Below are positions 6,863 through 12,992 of a DNA stretch of 26,073 bases, one piece after another. The notes beneath the pieces were generated by a model. It did not search any database. It worked only from the letters and a program-made list of their open reading frames with translations, and was not told the DNA's origin. Made by a program: the position numbers and the translations under genes. How positions within the stretch are numbered: position 1 is the stretch's first letter; every line of letters starts with the position of its first letter. This stretch comes from a virus: positions 1 to 26,073 of the IMG/VR virus record IMGVR_UViG_3300044949_002075; one strand, 5' to 3'.

Positions 6863-8423
6863 GCATGACAATAAAGGGCAAGGGCTCAATCATTACATCG
6901 CCGTGATCCCGAATTTGACTGTCCATTTCTGTGTGATAGCTTTGTAGCAACTGCATCATACGCACAACCAGCAGCGTAGACATCACAAGATCGTCGGTTT
7001 CTCCGGGCTTGGCAGCATAACTGGTGCCGTGTGCCACAAATGTTTTTAGCTCGCTGACCAAGGGTTTTGAGTGTATTTTCATGCGACGGGATTCTATCAA
7101 AACTTTGAGTTTGTTGCAGGCTGTGATTTTTGATTTGTTTGTGGTATTGAAACCTTTGCGCCAGCGACGCCCTGTGGATGCTGTCACTGTGCCATCACTG
7201 AGGAAATATCCTTCGATGTTTTCTTCTCCATATTCTGCAATAGAGATCAGTGCTGCTTCACCAATGGTGTTGTTTTCCACTGAATAATAAACAGAATTTT
7301 TGTCTTTGACGTAGCTGTTGACATGTTTGATTATGTCAGCCATGATTTTGACCTGAGTTGGGATATCTGTGCGATTATGACGCCATTCGCCAATTTGAGT
7401 AGTTGTGTTGGCTTCGAATATCTGAATAGCCGCAGGATCGCTACCTGTGCCCAAACTGGGATCTAGAGCAATCACATAAATTTTGCCTGGTTCAGGATTT
7501 TTATACCAACGCACTTGGCCTGTTTTGTAAGCAGGCTCTATGCCCTCGATATCAATCAGTGTGGTAGGAGCAATCAACGTTTCGTCGTTGATCACAAATT
7601 CACAGCCAATTTCTCTGCGGAAGCGATCTGTGCCCAGCTGTGCTTCCATGTCCCGTCCCCACTGCTCATCTCGATCAGGGTGCTCGCGCCAGTATGCTCG
7701 ATAGGCTCTAAATCCATTTCGGCCCACTTCTGTGGGATTGCCGTATTCGTCTTCGCACTTGTTGGCCATCTTCCAGATGTAGGCAAATTGGTCTTCGTCG
7801 GAGTTGGGTGTGGATGTAATAATGGCTTTACCGCCAGTGGCCAGTGTGGGACTGATAGAAGTCCAGAACTCTTTGGCGATACCCGGTCTGACGAATGCAA
7901 ATTCGTCAGCGTATAACAGTGTGATACTCATACCACGTCCGGTGTTTTCTGTGGTTGTTGCTGACACAATACGTGATCCGTTTTCAAAGTCGATTGAGCC
8001 TTTGTTGTAGCTGATAACACCTGCTCTAATATGGTCAGGACACAGTTCATATGCAAATCTAATACGCTGCATGATTTCTTGGGCACCTGTGTATTTGTGG
8101 GCAGCAATTAGAATTGTGGAATCCGGCACAAACATAGCATACCACAACAAGTAGCCTGCTGCCGATGTCGACTTGCCAGTTTGTCGCGGCATCAGCGAGA
8201 TTGAAAAACGATAATTGTGATAGGTATGAATCAGTCGTTGTTGATACTCATAGGGATGATACAACATCTTGCCCCGTGTAGGGTGCTGGATGTAGAAAAA
8301 ATTGTCCATGAAGTATTCTGGACCTGTGTCTGGATCTGCACAGCGCAGAAATTCTTCCAGCTGTTGTTCTGAGAACACCTGCTTTTTGTGCGGTGACTTG
8401 ACTAATACGCCTTCTAATGCCAT
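6858..8423 (-). CDS. 17: Large terminase subunit (gp17-like), packaging ATPase and nuclease
   Basis: The 521-residue protein carries all the expected motifs in order: an adenine-binding Q region near YEYQQRLI, Walker A PRQTGKST at 79-86, Walker B ITLLYADEFAFV at 167-178 with the catalytic E, and coupling motif TSTPNS at 203-208. A C-terminal RNase H-like nuclease starts with VIALDPSLGTGSDP (D321), with later acidic residues in YYSVENN and TDDLV. It cuts concatemeric DNA and pumps it into the prohead with the small terminase at the portal. Its length is a little under T4 gp17 (610). The ATG at 8423 has no Shine-Dalgarno but is preceded by a late promoter box whose predicted start is the A of the ATG. 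Confidence 0.95.
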   Translation of the reverse strand: MALEGVLVKSPHKKQVFSEQQLEEFLRCADPDTGPEYFMDNFFYIQHPTRGKMLYHPYEYQQRLIHTYHNYRFSISLMPRQTGKSTSAAGYLLWYAMFVPDSTILIAAHKYTGAQEIMQRIRFAYELCPDHIRAGVISYNKGSIDFENGSRIVSATTTENTGRGMSITLLYADEFAFVRPGIAKEFWTSISPTLATGGKAIITSTPNSDEDQFAYIWKMANKCEDEYGNPTEVGRNGFRAYRAYWREHPDRDEQWGRDMEAQLGTDRFRREIGCEFVINDETLIAPTTLIDIEGIEPAYKTGQVRWYKNPEPGKIYVIALDPSLGTGSDPAAIQIFEANTTTQIGEWRHNRTDIPTQVKIMADIIKHVNSYVKDKNSVYYSVENNTIGEAALISIAEYGEENIEGYFLSDGTVTASTGRRWRKGFNTTNKSKITACNKLKVLIESRRMKIHSKPLVSELKTFVAHGTSYAAKPGETDDLVMSTLLVVRMMQLLQSYHTEMDSQIRDHGDVMIEPLPFIVMR

Positions 8424-8428
8424 GGCAG

Positions 8429-8436
8429 TATTTAAC
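8429..8436 (-). promoter_or_regulatory. Late promoter box directly before the terminase
   Basis: GTTAAATA on the minus strand contains the TAA stop of the preceding 90-residue gene (8434-8432). With T4-like spacing the transcript would start at 8423, exactly the A of the terminase ATG, predicting a leaderless message. It is the weakest match to the consensus among the boxes listed. Confidence 0.4.
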
Positions 8437-8704
8437 GTAATCGGGATTGGTTCAATGCAAACCAGGCCGGTGTTCCTGGACGGATACCCAGCTGTTTTGC
8501 TTCGTTTCTCAGTTCAAAATGTTGGTCTGATATTTGTTGACGTCGATGTGCATCGTAGGCTTGAGTCAATGCAGCAGGGGTCAGTGTGCCCAGCATGCCT
8601 TGTGATTTGATAGCGTGTATGGGATCCTGGGGATCAAGATAACAATCCCCAGAAGAATCTGCGGAACCTAGATTTTGTGTTGTAAAACGCAGTTCTCGTG
8701 TCAT
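8432..8704 (-). CDS. Small protein of unknown function before the large terminase
   Basis: This 90-residue basic helical protein ends with a AKQLGIRPGTPAWFALNQS stretch; the GIRPGTPAWF segment looks like a conserved core. It lacks the coiled-coil and gp16-like features of a small terminase, and a better gp16 candidate lies at 15988-16473. The start at 8704 overlaps the nuclease stop as ATGA, so it is coupled to the secreted nuclease gene. A start two residues upstream is possible but less economical. I do not know its function. Confidence 0.7.
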   Translation of the reverse strand: MTRELRFTTQNLGSADSSGDCYLDPQDPIHAIKSQGMLGTLTPAALTQAYDAHRRQQISDQHFELRNEAKQLGIRPGTPAWFALNQSRLR

Positions 8705-9156
8705 TGGCACCAGGAGGTTTTGGCTTCTCCGTAGTATTCTCTAGCAAAACCATTGGCAATCAGGCCCTGACGCAGACTACGACCGTCTAAAATGATATCT
8801 CCCAGCACACGACCACCAAACTTGTCCCAATTGTATAATGTGACCTGTCGTTTTTGGCTCGATGCAATCGCACTTTTAGTGAACTCTGTGGCGGCTTTGC
8901 CTCTAGCATCTTCTTGAGGGCACTGTGCTCTGTGTCCTTTTTCTGGTGTGTCCACACCATAGATTCTAACGGCCAGCTCTGGCTTGAGCGGAGCAGGTAG
9001 AAACGGGGCCGCTATGACCACAGTGTCGCCGTCATTGATGCGAACTATCTGTGCGTCATAGGTTACCCCTTGTGGTGTTTTTTGTGCCATGGCCAAGCAT
9101 GGAATCAGTAAAAGAGTGAGTAGTAGTTTTTTCGTATGGGTATCTATTTTATACAT
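8701..9156 (-). CDS. Secreted staphylococcal-type thermonuclease (SNase fold)
   Basis: Residues 1-24 form a Sec signal peptide: basic KK, hydrophobic LLLTLLLIPCL, and AMA-Q as a likely cleavage site. The mature part is an SNase domain with DGDT at 42-45, VRIYGVDTPE at 63-72 (R64, D69 and E72 correspond to R35, D40 and E43 of staphylococcal nuclease), and GGRVLGDI containing R116, the equivalent of R87. All catalytic residues are present, so it should be a calcium-dependent nuclease exported to the periplasm or medium, perhaps to recycle host DNA or attack competing DNA. The ATG at 9156 lies seven bases after the preceding stop. Codon 8 is ACG, in the position of the ATG of the related signal peptide at 10103, suggesting an N-terminal extension. 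Confidence 0.88.
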   Translation of the reverse strand: MYKIDTHTKKLLLTLLLIPCLAMAQKTPQGVTYDAQIVRINDGDTVVIAAPFLPAPLKPELAVRIYGVDTPEKGHRAQCPQEDARGKAATEFTKSAIASSQKRQVTLYNWDKFGGRVLGDIILDGRSLRQGLIANGFAREYYGEAKTSWCQ

Positions 9157-9162
9157 TTAATG

Positions 9163-9810
9163 TTAAACCCCTACTGGCACACAGGTTACGATTGCAGAAG
9201 GGATTGCAGGCCTATCAGGATTTGTGGGAGCGGCTATGGCCAACAGTCGTATGTTGGCGTCCAGGCTGTACCATCTCAACTGGAAAGTGTCGCCTGCATC
9301 AAAATCTTCTACAAAATTAAGAGCAAATATCACATAATCATTGGCACCTGTTAGACGTATTCTAGTATTGGTGTTGGCAACATTGTTGCCATTTTTGGCC
9401 AACCATGATTCGGCAAAATCTGTGCCGCCGTCGGTTTTGGTAAACTGATAACTGACTTGTATGTTATAGGTTCCTGCTTCGGTGATTGTCCATACATTGC
9501 CTGCGGCAGTGACTCCTTGTTCATACCAGGAGTTGTTTACGGATATATTACTAACGGTGTTGGCTGTGATTGTCTGGGTGACGTTGCTGTACCAAGAACC
9601 AAAAGTTTGGGAGGCGCCCGAAAAAATGCTAGTGAGCTGACCGGCATTATTTCCTATATACAAAGCTGGAGGATCCACTGTTAAATTTGCAACTAACTCG
9701 CCAGGGCGAGCATTGCCATCATAATTGTCAATGGTTTCTTGTGCATTGTCCTTCATCACAGCACGGCTGATGCCGGTAATGTCGTCGTATGGTGGTGGTG
9801 GATTTGCCAT
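9163..9810 (-). CDS. Virion protein with C1q/TNF-like jelly-roll domain
   Basis: The 215-residue protein has two parts. The N-terminal ~60 residues (ITGISRAVMKDNAQETIDNY, then NARPGELVANL and PPALYIGN) form an attachment module of the kind found at the start of phage tail or decoration proteins. Residues ~70-200 look like a C1q/TNF-like jelly roll: alternating strands with AGTYNIQVSYQFTKTDGGTD, ESWLAKNGNNV, and NFVEDFDAGDTFQLRWYS. Such domains usually make trimeric, ligand-binding knobs, so it may be a surface fibre, collar or capsid decoration that touches the host. The start overlaps the preceding... next gene's stop arrangement is TAATG at 9810-9812. The family assignment is from recalled pattern. 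Confidence 0.7.
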   Translation of the reverse strand: MANPPPPYDDITGISRAVMKDNAQETIDNYDGNARPGELVANLTVDPPALYIGNNAGQLTSIFSGASQTFGSWYSNVTQTITANTVSNISVNNSWYEQGVTAAGNVWTITEAGTYNIQVSYQFTKTDGGTDFAESWLAKNGNNVANTNTRIRLTGANDYVIFALNFVEDFDAGDTFQLRWYSLDANIRLLAIAAPTNPDRPAIPSAIVTCVPVGV

Positions 9811-10103
9811 TATCTTGGATAGCCTTTGAATGCTTTGATAGGACTTTGTGTGTCAACAAATGCAGGTTCTTGACTGTCTGCTGTGCTTACTAGTTCTTTG
9901 CCGCCAGCGGTGTTGGTCATTGCCAATGCCTGATCAATAATTTGTTCAATGCCACTATTCATGCCCGCCACAACACCATGTTCTCCAAATGCTGTTTCTG
10001 CCGTCCATTCAGGCATGTCTTTGGTCAGCCCATCAGTGCCGGCATCACTTTTTGCAAGAGCCATGGCAGGCACCAGTAGTAGGGTTAACAATAGTTTTTT
10101 CAT
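9810..10103 (-). CDS. Chimeric small protein: signal peptide joined to a head-protein paralog
   Basis: The 97-residue protein begins with a signal peptide-like MKKLLLTLLLVPAMALA, nearly the same as that of the nuclease at 8701-9156. From WTAETAFGEH to KAFKGY it matches the C-terminal part of the protein at 10757-11137 (43 of 63 residues identical by my hand count). It lacks the MRAREF N-terminus of that paralog. The two sources meet at an A-M-A codon run where all three genes share GCCATGGC. The product may be exported instead of packaged, or it may be a non-functional recombinant; the intact frame and good start argue for retention. Its start overlaps the preceding gene as ATGA. Confidence 0.8.
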   Translation of the reverse strand: MKKLLLTLLLVPAMALAKSDAGTDGLTKDMPEWTAETAFGEHGVVAGMNSGIEQIIDQALAMTNTAGGKELVSTADSQEPAFVDTQSPIKAFKGYPR

Positions 10104-10600
10104 TTTCTAACTTCCTTGGTTGTGTCTGGCCACCACTCGGGATCTGGGTTCAATTTGTTTTTGTATAGTTGTTTGATGCGTTTTTCGTATTCTTCTTTGC
10201 TGCCTTTGACTCGACCCGACACCACATCCATCACATAATTCAATGTCACTGCATTGGCACTCAGTGTGGCACAACGGGCAGTTACTTCGTTTTTCAACAA
10301 ATCCAGCAGAATACTCTCAGAACTTTCTGCCAGAACTCTCACATATTTTTTAGGCACATGCAGATCTATGGTGCTGTAGACAAAATCGTAGTGCGGAGCT
10401 GGGCAACAATGAAGCACATACTCATCTATGACTTCAATACGCTTGAAGCCATCGCGGTCATACCATACTGCACGTTCAGCAGTTAGTTCTGTGGGGGCAC
10501 CTAGTTTTTTGGTCAGCTGCTTGACAAACTCTCTAGGTTCGTCGTTGTTCCACTGAGCTAGTGGATTTCGGCTTTCGAGTAAGACATCGCGGATCAACAT
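10100..10600 (-). CDS. Protein of unknown function with capsid-targeting-like N-terminus
   Basis: The 166-residue protein starts MLIRDVLLESRNP; the first nine residues resemble a T4 capsid-targeting peptide ending in a prohead-protease site (L-L-E). A globular middle follows (RIEVIDEYVLHCC, DFVYSTIDLHVPKKYVRVL), then a helix-rich region (ESILLDLLKNEVTARCATLSA in part) and a basic tail (KEEYEKRIKQLYKNK). I do not recognise a function. Its stop overlaps the next start as ATGA, and it begins two bases after the stop of a 50-residue gene. It lies in the run of probable head-associated small genes. Confidence 0.75.
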   Translation of the reverse strand: MLIRDVLLESRNPLAQWNNDEPREFVKQLTKKLGAPTELTAERAVWYDRDGFKRIEVIDEYVLHCCPAPHYDFVYSTIDLHVPKKYVRVLAESSESILLDLLKNEVTARCATLSANAVTLNYVMDVVSGRVKGSKEEYEKRIKQLYKNKLNPDPEWWPDTTKEVRK

Positions 10601-10601
10601 A

Positions 10602-10754
10602 TCAAGCCCAATTTACTAAGTTGGTATCAACACCAAAGATTCGCACAGCGTTGGTACGAACAAAAACGTTGCCTGTGGCTTCGTCGAGCTCTAAGGCCTG
10701 ATTGATGTTACGTAGATACCACGGTGCTACTTGTGTAGGATCTGGGACCGCCAT
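10602..10754 (-). CDS. 50-residue protein resembling a detached fibre/virion N-terminal module
   Basis: The minus-strand frame runs from ATG at 10754 to TGA at 10604-10602 and encodes 50 residues starting MAVPDPTQVAPWYLRN and containing ALELDEATGNVFVRTNAVRI before ending VNWA. It fits exactly between its neighbours (two-base gaps) and AAAGGATA from the upstream gene's end serves as Shine-Dalgarno, so it is a real gene despite its size. The PWYLRNINQAL and NVFVRT segments resemble, from memory, the start of longer phage fibre or virion proteins. Here the C-terminal domain is absent. It may be a truncated remnant or a minimal virion component. Confidence 0.75.
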   Translation of the reverse strand: MAVPDPTQVAPWYLRNINQALELDEATGNVFVRTNAVRIFGVDTNLVNWA

Positions 10755-10756
10755 TG

Positions 10757-11137
10757 TTAATATCCTTTAAATGCTTTAACAGGGCTTTGTGTGCCAACAA
10801 AGGCAGGCTCTTCGCTGGCTGCTGTGCTGATTAATTTTTTACCGCCGGGTGTTTTGGTCATTGTAAGCGCAGCATCAATCACAGGATCAACATTGTTGTT
10901 GAATCCCACAATCACAGCATGTTCACCAAATGCCGTTTCTGCTGTCCACCCAGGACGAAAATCATTTACCGTGTCGGTTGCGGTATCGCTTCTGGCTCGG
11001 GCCATGGCCACACCAAATCGATAATTCCGGTAAGGATCAGAAGCACTGAGACCCGGAAGAACAAATGTGTTTTTCAATGGCTCTCGAATTTCTGGAGGCA
11101 GCTCTCGTTGCTCTCTAATGAATTCACGTGCTCTCAT
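10757..11137 (-). CDS. MRAREF-family small head-associated protein (paralog 2)
   Basis: The 126-residue protein begins MRAREFIREQRELPP, whose first nine residues resemble a capsid-targeting peptide with an I-x-E protease site. After a proline-rich linker comes YRNYRFGVAMARARSDT and the C-terminal domain WTAETAFGEH to KAFKGY that it shares with the gene at 9810. It ends in KGY where the other paralogs end GYPR. The KGY codons and stop form AAAGGATATTAACA, the ribosome-binding site of the 50-residue gene. It is coupled to the preceding paralog by an ATGA overlap. The function is unknown; packaging inside the head is inferred from the N-terminal peptide. Confidence 0.78.
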   Translation of the reverse strand: MRAREFIREQRELPPEIREPLKNTFVLPGLSASDPYRNYRFGVAMARARSDTATDTVNDFRPGWTAETAFGEHAVIVGFNNNVDPVIDAALTMTKTPGGKKLISTAASEEPAFVGTQSPVKAFKGY

Positions 11138-11505
11138 CTTGGGTATCCCCCAAATCCCACCACTGGACTTTTTGTGTTTACCGCAGGATGTTCTTCACTG
11201 TCCATATCACCGCTGTTGAGATCTTGCCATTCTGCTCCAGCAGATTTGTATGCCTGCTTAAGCATGTTTTGTTCTTGTTGAGTATATGGATGTGCAGAAC
11301 GACGTGTTCCTACCCAACTCATGTCCTCAATCTCAACTGGCGTGTCTGATCCATCAGCACAGGCAACTGCCATCATCACACGATTGAGAACATAATCACT
11401 ATTGGTTTTGCGTTTGTCTCTGAAAAGATGCAGACCTCGAGTAGCCTGTTGAATTCTCAAACCAGGCTTACCAAGTTGTTCAGTTACAAACTCGCGTGCT
11501 CGCAT
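11134..11505 (-). CDS. MRAREF-family small head-associated protein (paralog 3)
   Basis: The 123-residue protein begins MRAREFVTEQLGKPG. It shares the architecture of the next gene: an N-terminal peptide ending in V-T-E, a Y-x-x-N-R start of a helix (YVLNRVMMAVACADGSDTP aligned to YRNYRFGVAMARARSDT), and an ending KSPVVGFGGYPR comparable to QSPVKAFKGY. The central part (HPYTQQEQNMLKQAYKSAGA) is more divergent, so it is an older duplicate. Stop and start overlap the following paralog as ATGA. I do not know its molecular role. The tandem arrangement suggests expansion of a family of internal or capsid-bound proteins. Confidence 0.78.
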   Translation of the reverse strand: MRAREFVTEQLGKPGLRIQQATRGLHLFRDKRKTNSDYVLNRVMMAVACADGSDTPVEIEDMSWVGTRRSAHPYTQQEQNMLKQAYKSAGAEWQDLNSGDMDSEEHPAVNTKSPVVGFGGYPR

Positions 11506-11506
11506 A

Positions 11507-11803
11507 TTACTGGCCTACGTAGCTGCCGCCGCCCTGCACACCGGCCGTGGCAGAACTTGCTGTGCCAGCTTCAGCGGCTGTGAAGTTTGATCCTGTGATA
11601 GTGAGTTTATTGCCCACACCAACATACTTGTATTCATTTGCGTATGGGGGAACACTAACAGCGTTTGAATAAATTGTGTTGGCAAAATCAGTGGCCAAAT
11701 AAACTTGATAAGTCACGGCAGTATTGCTAGTTGAAATTTGAACTTTGTCTGTTTGCCACACTACGTTGGCCACTGCGGTATAAACATTTGCTTGACTTGC
11801 CAT
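11507..11803 (-). CDS. Small probable virion protein
   Basis: This 98-residue protein is rich in A, T, S, V and N with alternating hydrophobic residues (ANVVWQTDKVQISTSN, AVTYQVYLATDF) and a glycine-rich end (AGVQGGGSYVGQ). That composition suits a small beta-sandwich such as a decoration protein or fibre accessory. It has no signal peptide or catalytic motif. GAAAGAAAAAG precedes the start as a weak Shine-Dalgarno. It sits between two genes with head-targeting-like N-termini but does not itself have one. The family is not recognised. Confidence 0.7.
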   Translation of the reverse strand: MASQANVYTAVANVVWQTDKVQISTSNTAVTYQVYLATDFANTIYSNAVSVPPYANEYKYVGVGNKLTITGSNFTAAEAGTASSATAGVQGGGSYVGQ

Positions 11804-11820
11804 ATCTTTTTCTTTCTATA

Positions 11821-12990
11821 TTACCATGCTCTGCATGACCAGTATCTTGCTTTAAGTCGGCTGCCCGGGTTGTCACAGTTGTGTCTTGCTCTAAAACTTC
11901 TGCGGCGTGCAGGATCTGATTTTTTGATCTTCATGGTCTTTTGGCCCAGACGTTTTGCCGATGTTCCACCGTGACCGAAGTTTACTTTTTTGATGTTGCC
12001 TGTGCTGGGGTCGCGCACATACACTTTGAACTTTTTAACATCGCCGCGAGTGGGCTTGCCGAGCTTGACTTCACGACCTTGATACTTGGCTTCAGTTAAC
12101 TCATTTAGTGCGGCATCAACATAGCGTTGTGTATCAGGGTGATTGCCGCCAATTTTCCAATGCTGCCCAGATGTGCCGGTGCTGTCGTCTGTATATATTG
12201 TGGCCACTAGCCCATTACCAAATCTCAACACCCACATATCGCGTTCGGAATCAGGCATACCAAATGCACGAATCAGCGCATCACGATCGGCTGTTATGTT
12301 TCCACGCAAGGATGTGCCTGCGGCTGCTCTGAAGTCAGTATCTGTTATGTTTTCAACGTCAGTTGGATCAAAATCAGATTCTGAACCCTCGGACATAGCT
12401 CGTTGTTTGTTTGATTCAATATAGTCAGCAGCAGTGTCTACATAGTCAGCTGCTTTGTTGATCTTTGACTGCACCCATTCAGGCATGTTTTCGTCGTCGT
12501 CCAGCATGCCGTTGAGCTTGCGAGCAGCACGAATGATTGTGGCCAAGTCATCTTTGGCCATGTCGCCTTCGCGATCGTATTCGCCACGATCTACCACATC
12601 AATTTCTGTGTTGTAGTCAGATTCGTCAACTTCGTTGTGCTTGACACCATTTGCGTCGTGCCAAAATTTTTCAGCTTCGCCTGGCGAAAACAAATGTTCA
12701 AAACGATCAACAAAGTCTTCCATAGCCATACGTTCAGCAGCGGTAAGCATGCTTTGTTTGAACTGTCCTTCAAACAGCACTTCACCGGCTTCGCCTTCAA
12801 GATCTGCCCATTCACGTAAAACACCAATGATTTTTGGTGTTGCATCCAACAAAATAGTATCGTTGTCCACAGACATGATATAGGTTTCTAACAATGTGCC
12901 GTCTTCGAGTTCAATGGCAAACACATCTCCCTGTTGGGGGATATCTTGTTTGACTTCAGTTTCAACCAGATATTGTCGAAGGCTTTTCAT
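11821..12990 (-). CDS. Probable head-associated protein with CTS-like start and basic Cys-containing tail
   Basis: The 389-residue protein starts MKSLRQYLVETEVKQ, close to the capsid-targeting peptide of T4 internal proteins, with a predicted protease site after LVE. A small beta-domain follows (GDVFAIELEDGTLLETYI), then an acidic helical middle (DESDYNTEIDVVDRGEYD) and a helical repeat (INKAADYVDTAADYIES). The C-terminus is basic and unusual: KSDPARRRSFRARHNCDNP and ARYWSCRAW, with two cysteines and aromatic residues that could bind DNA or a metal. The start at 12990 is preceded by AAAGGATAACA; a further eight residues upstream to 13014 would overlap the previous gene. The exact role is unknown. 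Confidence 0.78.
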   Translation of the reverse strand: MKSLRQYLVETEVKQDIPQQGDVFAIELEDGTLLETYIMSVDNDTILLDATPKIIGVLREWADLEGEAGEVLFEGQFKQSMLTAAERMAMEDFVDRFEHLFSPGEAEKFWHDANGVKHNEVDESDYNTEIDVVDRGEYDREGDMAKDDLATIIRAARKLNGMLDDDENMPEWVQSKINKAADYVDTAADYIESNKQRAMSEGSESDFDPTDVENITDTDFRAAAGTSLRGNITADRDALIRAFGMPDSERDMWVLRFGNGLVATIYTDDSTGTSGQHWKIGGNHPDTQRYVDAALNELTEAKYQGREVKLGKPTRGDVKKFKVYVRDPSTGNIKKVNFGHGGTSAKRLGQKTMKIKKSDPARRRSFRARHNCDNPGSRLKARYWSCRAW

Positions 12991-12992
12991 TG

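Noticed and set aside
8432-8704. Small terminase call for the 90-residue gene before gp17
   Set aside because: The position fits T4 order, but it is too short and lacks the coiled-coil plan; 15988-16473 fits better.
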